Positions 34,804-46,874 of a DNA stretch of 64,000 nucleotides are shown here, piece after piece; within the stretch, counting starts at the first letter, position 1; the number at the start of each line of letters is the position of its first letter. The stretch spans positions 1 through 64,000 of the forward strand of contig VXBM01001671.1 of NCBI GenBank assembly GCA_013400155.1, read 5' to 3'. Under the pieces are notes generated by a model. That model made no database searches, was not told the origin of the DNA, and saw nothing but the letters and a program-made list of their open reading frames with translations. This DNA is from Helopsaltes ochotensis (taxonomy: Eukaryota; Chordata; Aves; Passeriformes; Locustellidae). The translations under genes were made by a program, and so were the position numbers.

Positions 34804-37504
34804 CGTGCAAAGGGAGTTTCAGGTACAACGATCTAGGTGGGATGAGAGCGCATTTCCTCTTCTGTCACAGAGGAAAGCTCAGGATAGTTCCTTCTTGTAC
34901 AGTTTTGCTCCACTAATTTCCTGGAAAACCGTGCTTGCAGATCTGACTTTGTGCTTAATCAATGCCAGCAGAAAGCTGTGTCCTCCTCCAGCTTCCAAAG
35001 TGATGGATGTGCTACAGCAGGATCAGCTGTGATGTGAGGGAGGGGTGTCTTCCTGCACACCAGCACATCTTCTACAATATAGCACTTTAAAATTTACTTC
35101 CCCTTTTTTTTTCTTACAGTTAGTTAATTTTAGGCTGCATGGTGAGTATTTTTAACCCTTTTTATGCAGAGAAGTTAACTACCTATCACATAAGAAAGTA
35201 TGCATCTAGGTTGAAATAAAACAATCCTAATCTAATCAAAGGTCTAGTGATGTAGAGATTATTCCTAGGCTGTTTACTTTATCTAGTTGAACTGGTGAAA
35301 GGTATTTGTGCACAACAGAACTCACTAAGAGGAACTCATAAAGCCCTGGACCATTTTTTGTATCACTTCTAGGGGCTGTTACCCTGACCCAACATCTTGA
35401 GAATGTTTTTATTAGAGACCTTTTGGAGTTCAAGCATTAGGTGTACCTAATCCATGAAGGTCCTGCAGAGAGTGTGTTATGAGACACAGGCTTCTTTGTG
35501 CCCCATTCACCATTAACGCATGGCCTGTGGAGCTGATCAAAATTACACTTACACAAAAACAGAGCTTCATTCTTCAGCATTTTATTTTTTTATTCCAGTA
35601 CTCACCTACTTACAGTAAGAGAAGCAAAGTTCTTTGTGCCGTTAGAATTTAAAGTCTGTTAATAAGTAGGTACTTAGAGAAAAAAAATTGCCTAGGCTGA
35701 TGAGAAGTGCAGCAGGTGAAACCTTATTCACTAGGTCCCATACTTAGCTGTAATCTTACTGGCTGATTCCTTAAAAATCCAGTGAGGGCAGTGGAGAGCG
35801 GAGCCCCACAGAATGAGACCAGTCCCCCAAGAGAGATATGGAAGTCTTAGCAGGGCTGTCAGAATTTCCTGGCATCCTTCCGCTCACTCACTCAGAGTCC
35901 CACACCTCACTGTTACAAAGGTTGCATCATGTATGAGCTGTTGTTTCTTCCCAGAATTTTTCCCCAATCTTCCCAAATCTTCTCTACACATATTCCATAA
36001 ACCTGAATTCATGACAGTTTCATTCATTTGACCCCAAGACTGCCCACATAAGGGAATATCCCAATCTAGAATATGGATATGTTGGACTGAAGCCATTAGC
36101 TCTTGATCTGAGAGCAGGAATTTATAGATTTGCAGGTATATGCTTGATTGAGTAATGCTCTGGGAAATGCAGGCATGAGTCACTTAGAACATGCCATTTG
36201 TATGAAGGAAAATATGGAACAAAGGATATTTTTAATACTCAATGAAGGGTTAATTTGAATGGACCTTGTAACATTTGGTGGGTTATATATCTATCTATCT
36301 TTCTTTTTATTTGCTGCCTCCAAAAAAAAGTCCTATTTTTTCACCACAAGTCTTGATTTCTCCAGGAGTGTATTTTAGTGCTTCATGAATTGTGGTGTTT
36401 GCTGTACTTCAATTGTTTTTCCTAATGTTCCAAAAATATTCTGAATTGTTTGAGCACAGCTCTTGTAAACTGCAGCTATTGAAAGATTAGGTGTTTTCAG
36501 AAAATAATTCAGTAGTTGTCAGAGGCTACATGCTCTTGAAGGTCTGGCTGTTCCCTTTCCCAGCGATTGTTTTGAGCAATTCTGCTGTCTTCTTACTTGC
36601 AGTATGAATTCTGGACTTTGACTATGCTTGGGATGAAATTTTAACTTTATGAATATTATGTACATGATGTGATGGCTTTGAGATACTGCTATCACAACCA
36701 AAATGCTACTATGTGTGGCACTGTTTAGACACAGGGAAGCAGATCTAAACAATGAACACAAAAGGGATTTTTCATGTTATGTATTATAATTAACACAGCA
36801 TGTGCCAGACAGTGTGAACATTAAGCAGGTTCCATTCCTTTAATAAAGACGGAAAATTTTTTAAGTTGCCAGAAGCAGTTAGTATTTTGCTGAATGCTAG
36901 TCTAAATTTCTGTGGCATTGAATGGCTTCTGAGAATAAAATGGCCCAATTCAAAGTATCAGAATATGTAATTCTGCAAAGGTGATGTAAACTTCAAATCA
37001 GAGTATTCATGGACATATATCAGACATAAAGAAGAATTGAGATGTCCACAAATGTAATGATAAACATTACTTATAGATTTCAGCAGTAAAAATATTGGAT
37101 TTTTTGTTTCTTGTTTGAAAAAAATCAAATCTGTCCATTTCTCTCTGACTTCGGTCTTTCATTTTTTTTAGAGCCAGAGTAAGCAACAACCCATGCTACT
37201 AATCCCTGTACAGAAATCAGGAATACAACTTTCACTTGAAAAAGTCTCTGAAGGAAGCTCACAATCTGGGTCTCGTAGATTGATAGATATTGATAATTGA
37301 TTTTGAGCAGCTGGTGGATTTACTGAAGCACACACTACTTTCCACTGCTTTACAGAACATAACAGGATCAGGCTGAGCCTGCTGTTGAAGGGATAGGAGT
37401 GGAGGCACTTTTGCACCCTTTCAGCTGCTTCCTGCTCCCTGAATCCATGGTGTTACAGATGCAGGTTCTCTGCACTGGTTTTATCTGGAATCACATTTGT
37501 TTCC
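34804..37504. other. Unique sequence, no gene seen
   Basis: About 2.7 kb without a supported gene or mobile element. Open frames are below 100 codons and show no domain. Confidence 0.45.
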
Positions 37505-38060
37505 TTCCCAGCGTCTGGTGTGGGCTGTGTTTTGGATTTGTGCTGAACACCACGTTGAAAACACAGGGATGTTATTATTGCCAAGTAGTGTTTTCATAAT
37601 GCCGGGCCCTTAGTTGTTTCTCATGTTGTCCCTTCAGCCAGGAGGCTGGGGGTGGACAAGGAGCTGGAGGAACACAGCTGGGACACCTGATCCCAGTTGA
37701 ACAAAGAGATATTCCAGAAGGCATCTTCATGCTCAGCATGGAGAGTTGTGGGGAGAAGAAAGAAAGAAAGGGTTTACATTCAGAGAAGCAGCATTTGTCT
37801 TCCCAAGTCCCTGTAACCAGAGCATGGCTTTCCTGGTGATGACTGAGCATCTGCCTGTCCATACAAAGTGGTGAATGTATTTCTTGCCTTGCTTTGTTTG
37901 TGTACACAGCTTTTGCTGCACTTACTTAACTGTTTTTGTCTTAGCCCATGGTTTTTGTCAGTCTCGCCCTTCCAATTCTCTCTCCTCCCCACCCCCACTG
38001 GCATGGAGGGAGTGAGTGGGTTGGGACGGAGTTATCATGTGGGGTGAAATCAGGTAACCT
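37505..38060 (+). mobile_element. Avian ERV LTR, 5' truncated
   Basis: Recognisable blocks in order are GGCTGTGTTTTGGATTTGTGC, GGAGGCTGGGGGTGGACAAGG, AAAGAGATATTCCAGAAGGC, TTTGTCTTCCCAAGTCCCTG, CTTTTGCTGCACTTACTTAAC and a C-rich stretch CCTCCCCACCCCCACTGGC before a GGAGTGAGTGGG end. This is the same broad LTR type as 27716-28150 and is common in birds. The 5' terminus is missing or mutated and I found no target duplication. The minus-strand frames at 37575-38004 are antisense LTR sequence. Confidence 0.78.
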
Positions 38061-39966
38061 CTGAACTTGCCCCGCAGGCAGTGCAAAGCTTTGTAAATCT
38101 CTTCTGGGTCTCCCTCAGTACCTAAACAGATGCTCTGAAAGGCTCAAGGCCACAGAGGAAAAGACTTTCCTCAGGCATTCAAAGGGAATTGTAGAACTGT
38201 TTGATGCGATGGTGAGCACAATGTTTCTGTTTAAGCAGTCAGCAGCCTCTTAAAACAGCAAAGTTAACATTTCTCTGTTCAGCTAGGATGACTCCTGTTA
38301 GAAGCTGAAAGTAGAACATAACATAATCCATTATGGATGGACGTTGAAGGAAAGAGTTGTTCTCAGCATAGATATACTTTGTATTAAGCAATTTTAGGAG
38401 GCTCTTACATCCAGAGATGACTCTGCAGACGACTGAGCCTGTGGCAGCATAACAGAAGTATTAACTGAAAGGCATCACATTAACCTTGTTTTTTTGAAGA
38501 GCATAAAAGATAAGGTTAAACAGCAAAAAAAACAGCAAATGAGAAGAAATCAGAAATGAACAACAATGGAATGAGAGACAACTTCAGGTTACAATGAAGT
38601 ACTCTTTTTCAAAGAAAACCAAAATGAGACAGTAGTCAGACCTGCCAGTCTTTCTACGCAGAACTTTGTTCCTGGAAAGACATACTCCTTATGGAGAGGG
38701 GATGCAGACCCTCTCCCACAATGGGTTAGGACCCCAGGTGTGGACTCCTCCTGCTGGAACATCTCAGATGGTTATATTCTCTCTCTCAAGCCCTTAGTAC
38801 CATACAAAGAGTTTACCAATTGCTCTGAGGAAAATAAACGAGGAGCAAAGGAAATTTTGTCAAACTTTTCCATATACATATTGCCAAGTCAGCCGCAATT
38901 GCAAGCAAGAGAGAAAGCAGAGGTAGAAATACCATTCTGTTTCTGGCCACAGGTTTTACTTTTTGTCTCCCCTCTCCTTATCCTTGTGTTGGATGTAGGG
39001 CAGAGGAGGAGCTTGCTGTTCTTAGTAGTGGATGTTTTTGATCTCAAACAGATAAGGTAAGAGAAATAGCCTAAATCTGCCAGTTTATTGAGCAATGGGC
39101 TGAGACAATGAGTCACATTGTGGGTTGCCTTGAGATGATCATTCCATTAATGCAGGAGCCAGTAGAAGCTTGGATGCTTTTTTGGAGATCTACAGCCTTT
39201 CCTCAAAAAGAAAGGGAGCTGCTTTTGCAGGCAGCTGTTTGGAAATGCAATGGGTGTTTACTCTGAAGCAACACTGTTATCCAGAACACTTCCAAAATAG
39301 CATGTTTTAAGGCAAGTTATGGTATTTGTTCCAAAAGGTCAACACATAATTTGTAACAGAAAGGTTAGACTAATCTCATTTTAGGTGCTTAGTGTTGTGT
39401 TGACTGAGAGCACAAATTTAGCCTGTTTATCTAGCCAGGATATAAATAGCTGTTAGATCACATACACAGATCTTTTTATAATGAACAAGTTTTAGTATAG
39501 AGGAAGAAAATCTAAAAACTGCATGTGATCTTCCTTGAACTGCAGGAACTCACGCACTCCTTGCTGAAGCACCAAAGTCAAACTCTTCCCTCTTCTTATC
39601 TCTGTATCAATCTTGTCACAAAGGTATCTGCAGCTTAATGAGTGTCTGTCTACCAGGGTACTTAGAGAGTTAAGGCTGCAGACAAGGAAAACAAGCTTTG
39701 CATAAAAATATTGATTTATCTCCTAGATAATGTCTAGGTGTACTAAACTGGTCACAAGCCAGTCACTTCTACGTAAGTTAAGAGCAGAATTTATATCTGG
39801 CTCTTCTGACTATTCATGTGCTAAAGAGAAGGAGCATGATTAACCTTTTGCATTATCAAGTCCAAATGCTGTTGATGGTATCTGGCTGCCTTCTTCCTTC
39901 TCCTTCTTCAAAGGTGTTAAAGACATTGTAATCAGTTTACTGCTGACAAATTTCTTTAATTGATCG
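38061..39966. other. Unique sequence, no gene seen
   Basis: No gene or repeat recognised. The 106-codon frame at 38740-39060 has a hydrophobic patch near its end but no domain or splice context that I can support. Confidence 0.45.
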
Positions 39967-40164
39967 TGTTATAAATGAAATCACCAATCAAAATTTATAA
40001 AGATTTTATTAAGAAATTTAAATATAAAAATTGAAAAAATTTAGGAGTCAGATTTGAAAAGCCACGAACAAAATCAGCCCCAAACCAGGCAATCGGAACT
40101 GGGTGAACCACGGACCAACACAGAGTCCCCCTAGGTTCACAAAAGCAGTCTTTTTGGGGCTTGC

Positions 40165-40171
40165 TTTTATA
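40165..40171 (-). promoter_or_regulatory. LTR TATA box
   Basis: TATAAAA on the minus strand, about 155 bp before the AATAAA at 40005-40010, the expected layout for an LTR promoter. Function is inferred. Confidence 0.6.
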
Positions 40172-40424
40172 CAGTTTTTCGACTGGGCTAGGTGTCCTCT
40201 CCAGTTCTGTGACTGGGAGAGTTCTTACATATTCATGTAGCGTCCTTTTCTCTAGCAAACAGAGTTTCAAGGAGGGAGTATCTGATTTCTTCTGGTGATG
40301 CTTAGCATTCAGATTCATAGTCTGGCAATCCAGGTCCAATGACACACCTGGCACATGTTGATGGGTAGTTAGTTCTTCTTTCTTTATTCCAGGGGTTCCA
40401 GGAAGCAGCACCTGCCCAACTCGG

Positions 40425-40559
40425 TATACTGGAATTTTTAATTCATGTGTAATTTCTCGCTGATTCAGGTATACTGGAATTTTTAATTCATGTGTAATTT
40501 CTCGCTGATTCAGGTATACTGGAATTTTTAATTCATGTGTAATTTCTCGCTGATTCAGG
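40425..40559 (-). repeat. Three perfect 45-bp tandem repeats in LTR U3
   Basis: Units at 40425-40469, 40470-40514 and 40515-40559 are identical over all 45 bases. They start about 250 bp upstream of the TATA box on the minus strand. Because 45 is a multiple of three, the open frame continues through them and yields a repeated 15-residue block, which has no meaning as protein. Confidence 0.97.
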
Positions 40560-41149
40560 ACTGAGGGCACACCTCGCTGTCATTGTTGAGTTTTTCTTTC
40601 TTGGAGTCCTGCTTCAGATGGCCCATCCATATTCCTGCAACACCTCCTATTCGTATGTTTAACAGCTCCCTATAGAAATCCTCTGCCAAAGGCTGCTCCC
40701 TTCTATTCAGATGTTAAAGTGTCTCTTCCATGGTGGTGTAGGTGATCTTTGAAAAAGATATGATGAAGCCCCTGCCTGCCTTGATTCCCTCGGTTATTTT
40801 ATTTTAACTCGAACACAATATTATTTACCATTATACATCAACTATGTTGAATAAAACAGAAATTACTACATTCATCTATAACAACTAACTAGACCTTGGT
40901 GGTGGGGATGGAGGTGGTGGGACAGAAATTTCTTATGCCAAATTTGGAAAACCTGCCATTAGCAAGCAAAGAGTGTCAGCCACTCAATTACCCAAGTAAA
41001 ATCCACATACAGGCAGATCTAGGAACTCCTGAAATTATTATCTGTTCTAGTTAATCTGGAACCACAAGGCTTGAACTTCATGAGTGTTTGAAAATCTTAC
41101 ATGGTTCCTTGGTCAGGAAATTGGTGAAGCAGGAAAAAAGTTTCTCTTA

Positions 41150-41605
41150 TGCTGTTCCCAACTTGTTTAATTTTCACTGTAGAACTCTTGTGAGCTCCTG
41201 TGGAGAAACACTCAAAGAAAAAGCTCAGCAAGGAGACATGTCCTTGGGAGCAATTGTTCACCAGAAACAAACTGTCGGGACACAGGAGCAGGGACATTGA
41301 GGGAGCTTGGGGTGCTGACCTGAGAGAGGCAGGAAACAGTGGATGGAGCAGCACTGAGGTGTTGTGGCCATGCTCTGTTTAATGCAATGGGAACTACACC
41401 AAAGGAAGAGCGCAATGGGTACCTGAAGCCTGAACTTTGCTTTATAAACTTGAAAATACATATTGCTTTTCCAACCCAGTGGCATTTGCTACCCTGTCAT
41501 ATGTTAATGAAGGAAAACCTGCACATGCTTTGGAGATGTGACCAAAGTCACTCATACTCCACCTGATCATGGAATGGCATTAGCTGGAACTTTTTCTTTT
41601 ATGAC
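41150..41605 (+). repeat. Unclassified interspersed repeat, copy A
   Basis: This segment is homologous, in inverted orientation, to 46875-47325. Shared blocks include CTGTGGAGAAACACT, AGGGAGCTTGG, TGCTGACCTGAGAGAGGCA, GTGGCCATGCTCTGTTTAA, ACATATTGCTTTTC and a closing AAGTCACTC with CTGATCATG. I cannot assign it to a named family. Spurious frames occur on both strands, including one ending WSSTEVLWPCSV (41200-41382) that resembles WSGTEVLWPCSV from copy B. Confidence 0.75.
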
Positions 41606-41784
41606 TCTTTTAGATGATTTGTGCCTCTGACAGCATTAGAGCACACCCAGGTGAAACTAAGCTTAATAAAGGGTGAAGTTAAGCTTAGCAAATAGAGTTT
41701 AGTCACTGGCCTCAGAATATTTAGTGCTAACAGAGTAAGTGTATTTAAAAATAGCAATTCAGAATCTGCATAATCTGATGCTTC

Positions 41785-41970
41785 AGTAAACCACACTACT
41801 CATAAATCAGCAATTGTGCAAGTCCTTACTGAATGAAACCAGACTTACAGTGCCAAATTGGTCATAATCAGAAAGGAAGCCCTGCCATACTGAGCCACTC
41901 TGATCCCTGAAGTAACAGCTGGAATGCAACTGGGTTTATTTTCTGCCAAATTTCATCCTCTAATGCAACA
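41785..41970 (+). repeat. Unclassified repeat family 2, copy A
   Basis: It aligns by eye with 55290-55490 in the same orientation: GTAAAC..CACTA, AAGTCCTTACTGAA, CAGTGCCAAATTGG, AGCC...CTGATC.CTGA, GCTGGAATG and TTTTCTGCCAAA. The family is not recognised. Divergence is high, so the insertions would be old. Confidence 0.55.
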
Positions 41971-43209
41971 GAAAAAAAAAATAGTGTAGTCAGCAGGATT
42001 GCTATGGATGAACTGCTGCAAAAAATAGAACAGTGCATAATTCTCAGAGGGAATAGAATGGGGCCAAAAATTTTGGGAAAATGAGCATAAAGTGGTATAG
42101 TAGATAGAAAACTATAAAAGTGTGCAAAAAGTTAAAAATATAATGACAAAATAATTATTTCCACAGTATTAGAGACTAATTTATTTTGTGCACAAAAGAA
42201 AATCAAAGTGTATTTTTTCCCCTCCAAAAATCCAGATTTAGAATATACTGCTTTGAAATCCCAAAATGACATTTTGTGAACATTATTGACTTTTGAAAGA
42301 CAGTACTAAGAAAAGCTCAATAGATGAGTAGATCTCCCCATGACTGAAACCCAAAACCTAAAAACAGGGAATAAGGAACTTGAAAAGGTATTGCCTGCAG
42401 CTGAAAACTGAGAAGAACAGCTGCATTCTTGGTTTAACTAAAGAAAGCCCGAAAGTGGAAAACTGTGCAGACCTCAAAATATGGCACGGAGACATCTGGC
42501 ATGGTGATTATAATGACGAGATGGAGGAAGGTTCTGATTGTCCCAGTATCATTTCTATCCTTATGAGGCTGAAGCAGGCTTTTGTAAACTCTGTTGTTGA
42601 CACAAGGGCACAGATGCAGTTATTACTATAGAGCAGCAGATAACCTAAAGTGAAAACTGCAGGAATTGATAGAATTTTAAAGAATGCCTCACTGCAAATA
42701 TGTCTTAATGGCTCCCTGGTGATAAGAAATTAACCAGTGCTGAAATACAGGTTGGTGCCACTAAAACCTCTATTTTAGGGTATGATTTGTTGTATTACAA
42801 AACATGGAAATTCCTCAGTGGTCAATCTGGAATTTTTCTGGACAAGGTGCAGGAGAAACAGCATCTTTCTATCTGGAAAAACTGAGGTAAGATATGGGAT
42901 CCTAATTAATAATTCCACTAAATTCCATCAAACACAAGTCACATTCTAACTTGAATATTTAGTGTATCAGTTTGTTGTCAAGAACATATGCTTAGCAGCA
43001 GCACCTTCACTACATTAGCAAAGTACTCAACTTTGACAGCCTTCTAACCATTCTCTGGATATTTGCTTGCAGAGTCAACCATTTGACTAAGAAAGAAGTA
43101 GAATTTTAGTTCTGCTTTATTCTAGTGAAGTGTTTCAGTCTCGGTTACACACACGAGGAAGAAGGATATTGTTTTGCAGATGTTGCGTAATCCAATATCA
43201 AATGACTCA
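41971..43209. other. Unique AT-rich sequence, no gene seen
   Basis: No gene or mobile element recognised. The 83-codon frame at 42380-42631 lacks domains. Confidence 0.45.
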
Positions 43210-43214
43210 CATAC

Positions 43215-44730
43215 TGTCGTGGGTTGACATAGTTCGGTTTTTGTTAGAGAGAGATTTGGAGTTTTTCCCTGTCAGGACCTTGGGGTTGTTTTGATAGAGA
43301 CGGGCAGACAGGCACCTATCATCTTGTGCTTTAGATATTGGCAAGTGGTTTGTCCACTGAGAAACGCCTTTGGAGATGCACATATAAAGCTGAGATTGAT
43401 TCCTAGCTTCCTCTTCCTTCCCTGGGCTGCAAACAGGTAACATCTCAGTCGGCTGGGCTGTGCCTTTCCCCCCCCACCCCTTCCCTGTGGGGGCAGGGGG
43501 GAGGATGGCTCAGTCCCGGCCGGGCTCAGGCCGCCTTCCCGGGTCCCACCAGCTCCCGGGATCAGCCTTGACATTGTAAGAAGCGGGGGGTGGCCCTGCA
43601 GCCTCCTGGCTCGGGGCCAGGCCCGTCTGGGCCTCCTGAGGGGCCGCTGCCCACTCAGGTTGACTCAGGCTGGCTCCAGCTGCCCCCCCCACACGCTCCG
43701 ACCCTCTGCCCTGTGAAGGAAGAGAACTGCAGCCGCCCTTGCTGGGCCATGTCCCGAGTCCTGTGCCTGGGCCAGGGGTGGATGTCTCTTCGCGCTTCCC
43801 CTCCCACTGGCGCGGCCTTGAAACTTAACACCATGAACGAAACATCTGAAAAACACAGGACCTGAGCAAAATTTAACCATTTCTTAGTAATGAAGCTTTC
43901 AGAACTCCAACCTTTTTCCTCAAGAGAGAAAAAATGATACGTTAATTGAAACGTAGTGAATTTAGCCCGATGAGAAGTCTGTGGAGGAACTGATAAGATT
44001 ATTAGAAGATGGGATTGAGGAAGTAGACATTTTTGACTGGACTTCTCTTGATGTGAGCCATGGAGCGTGGACTAAATATGCCTTTAAATTATGAGAAAGA
44101 TATGCATTTAGGGAGATGTTGTGCAAATTTGTGTGTGGATTCGTGAGCAAAAATGCTTGTGTTGGACATTGAGATACTTGAACTGAGATGAGAGATGAGA
44201 AGGTATCTCTCTCCCTTGTGATGAGGAATCCTTTCTTGTGGAGTTGTGCATCTTTAAAAGGTGACACCCTAAATGCAAAAGTCTTGGAATTACAGCCCAT
44301 TAAGCAGCCTGGATCCTGCTAATGGGAGGGGTCATGGAAGCAGGGTTTTCTTACCTGGCTGATGTTTGTTGTGGCACTTAAAACCCACTGGTGAACTGTT
44401 TTCTACTGTCAGTGGGATCCATGGACATCAAGAGAGACTCCTCTCCCGAAGTGATGAAAGATTATGTTTAGATGGTAAACTGACTGAAAATCATGGTTTT
44501 GTATCTCTATGTTGGTTTGTGGGAAAGGTAAATAGTTTGTGGGGAAAAAGGAAAGGTTTTGAAGTTTCAAATTTTTTTTCCCTTTTTCTTTCTTTCTATT
44601 TTTATTCTTTAGTGTGTGAAAATAAACTATGTAAGTAACTTCCAAGTTTTGGCCTGTTGTCCTTTTTGTTTTCTCCTAGTCAAATCTCATAAAATTGGTA
44701 AATGAAATTGGCTAACATGAACCCACCACA
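43215..44730 (+). mobile_element. Long solo LTR (1.5 kb) with 5-bp target duplication
   Basis: It starts TGTCGTGGGTTGACAT and ends AACCCACCACA, so the ends form an imperfect inverted repeat. It is flanked by a perfect CATAC duplication (43210-43214 and 44731-44735). A TATA box lies at 43382-43388 and an AATAAA at 44621-44626. A GC-rich, CpG-containing part spans about 43440-43830 and then turns AT-rich. Two decayed relatives lie at 14770-15860 and 28235-29420. The open frames inside it, on both strands, are not genes. Confidence 0.92.
43382..43388 (+). promoter_or_regulatory. LTR TATA box
   Basis: ATATAAA within CACATATAAAGCTGAG, about 170 bp into the LTR and just before the GC-rich part. 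This is the best promoter candidate of the element, inferred from position. Confidence 0.55.
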
Positions 44731-44735
44731 CATAC

Positions 44736-46874
44736 CCAGTTAGCATCAAACTGATTTATTCCAGGCACTCAGTCATGTTTTCAGAAGAGTTAATAAAAAA
44801 ATACTTGCTCAGACCCCCATCAGTCCTTGATGTTCCTCTGATATTACTAGCAGAGTGACAAAATTGGCAGCAGCTTTCTGGCCCATGTTTGCCTGTGGAT
44901 CTGCATCCATGCATACAATGGCAACTGATTTTGTGGTCTTTGCTTGTTGTCAACATCCTCTCCAGAACTTTCCATCACTTCAGTTTCAGACATCTTTGCT
45001 TGCATGGCTGACAGAAGCTGTGATCTCTGCATCAAAGACAATAAGGATATAAAAAAGTAGAGTATTAACATATGCAATTGGTCAAAATGACTCACAGTTC
45101 CATACAGTTTCAAGGCTCGTAAGGTCTTGTTCTTTGGATAGTATTTCAGAAGTGCATATTTCTACCCATCAGCTTTCCATCAATGCCCGGTGTGAAATAT
45201 TGAGCTATTGCATCTGTTTTCCATTAAAATGCACTGAGATCAATTCATGGAGTACCAGTATTGGCTCAAGGTAGTACATTTGGGCATGGAAAGGTATCAG
45301 ACTCCATGGAAGAACTGAAGCTGAAATCAACAAGGTAAATTTTAAATATTTGTGCATCCTTCTATGTTACTTGGTGCTTATTAGTGCAGGTTGTTCAGCA
45401 CAGGGACTATTTTCTGAAGTCTGAGTTTCACTAAACTGCAGTCCCAGGTGGGATGCTTCCATCAACCCAAGATTTAGTGTGTCAACAAGATTCTTGAAGT
45501 ATTTGGTGAAAAGTCTCTTATGCAGTAAGAGTCACTCCTACCTTTTCTGATAACTATACCTCCTTATTCTCATTCTGGTTGTCTGTTGTGTGTCTCAATC
45601 TTCTGCCTACAGTTAGAGAGTGACTTTATGGAAGCAATAACTTACAAGGAGACACAGAAAATTCCTTTTGATAACCCTGACATTTATTGGCAGCATGCCG
45701 TACAAAAAAAAGAAAAAAAGGGGATTTTGTACCCTCATTTCTGCTCTTCTCTACCCAGAACTGAATTAATCTTGAGACTACCCCCTCTGCTGTAAGAAGT
45801 TTGAGACCAATTAAATCAGGTCTTATGGATAATTGATTTCAGGCAAGCTTAACAGAATTTATATTGCCCAGTAGAGATAGATATCAATTGCTGCACGCTT
45901 CTCTGGAGACTTATGGATAACATGGAGAGGAGAGAAAGACTATTGCTCAAAGATACATAGTACTTTAAAAAATTGTTGAAACATAAAATTGATGCAGCAG
46001 ATCATTGATACATTCACACTTTTTTTAATCAGGAATGCCCACTTAAAAAAAAATTCCCTCCTGCTCGGTAGAGAGCAAGGTGAAGTCAAGGAAGGGGTAA
46101 CCAGAGAAATATTTCTAAACTTGTTGCCATTGGAAGTTCACTTTCCAAGCTGTTTATGTTTCTTTGCCACAGTATCTTCAAAGTCATTGAAAGAGAGTGA
46201 AGTGAGCCAGTAAAGGTCCTGTTTGTGTTCTCACACAACCCTCATCAAAGAGGCAGTATCTGCAAAATCTGTGACAGAACATTTTAAGATGATCTACAAC
46301 TTGTGCTGTTTCCAAAAGGAATCTGTCTCTTGCAGCTGGTAGGAAGAAATTAATGTGACACAGAGCAAGGGGCTCTGCTGGTTGTAGTGTAAGGCATGAT
46401 GGGACCATGCCGTGTAAAAATTTAGGGAAGAGACACCCACTTGCTTTCCGGATTATCCACAGATTACTGGGCCCAGGTCTGACTAGACCTTGCCCTTCTT
46501 AGTCTAAAATTTATCTCTTCCAAGGCCTTGCAGGACCTTTGTGATGCAGAGTCACAGATATACTTACAGAGTAACCAACTTGACACAAGAAATCTGCTCA
46601 TTTTCATTATGAACTATCACAACCACAGGTTCACAGCATGGTTTAGACTAAATCTGGGAACACTGATGATCACAGACTCACAAATGGTGCAGTTTATTGA
46701 TTGCTATAACAGATAGGAATCAGAAATTACTGTTCTTGAGCACACTGGTTACCATGGAGTAAAGTTTACCTGATAGGCATCCTTATGGGGAGAGATAGAT
46801 ACAGCTTGTCAGCTGTCCTAGGACAGAAGGTGTGACAACCTCCTCTCTGAAATTACACTTTATTATTTCCTTTG
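44736..46874. other. Unique sequence, no gene seen
   Basis: No gene or mobile element recognised in about 2.1 kb. Confidence 0.45.

Larger units (their letters stand above)
39967..40883 (-). mobile_element. LTR with triple 45-bp repeat, minus strand
   Basis: The plus strand starts TGTTATAAATGAAATCACC and ends CATCTATAACA, giving TG...CA ends in inverted form. Read on the minus strand it has a TATAAAA box (40165-40171) and an AATAAA signal (40005-40010) in the right order and spacing. Three identical 45-bp units at 40425-40559 lie upstream of the TATA box, where LTR enhancers sit. I found no target-site duplication (left flank GATCG, right flank ACTAA). The 191-codon minus frame at 39995-40570 runs through LTR sequence and the triple repeat and is not a gene. 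Confidence 0.8.

Noticed and set aside
39995..40570. 191-codon open frame on the minus strand with three 15-residue repeats
   Set aside because: It lies inside an LTR. The repeats come from the 45-bp DNA array, whose length is divisible by three, and no domain is present.
43590..43865. CpG island promoter of a gene
   Set aside because: The GC-rich stretch is bounded by and part of the 1.5-kb LTR, and no exon follows.
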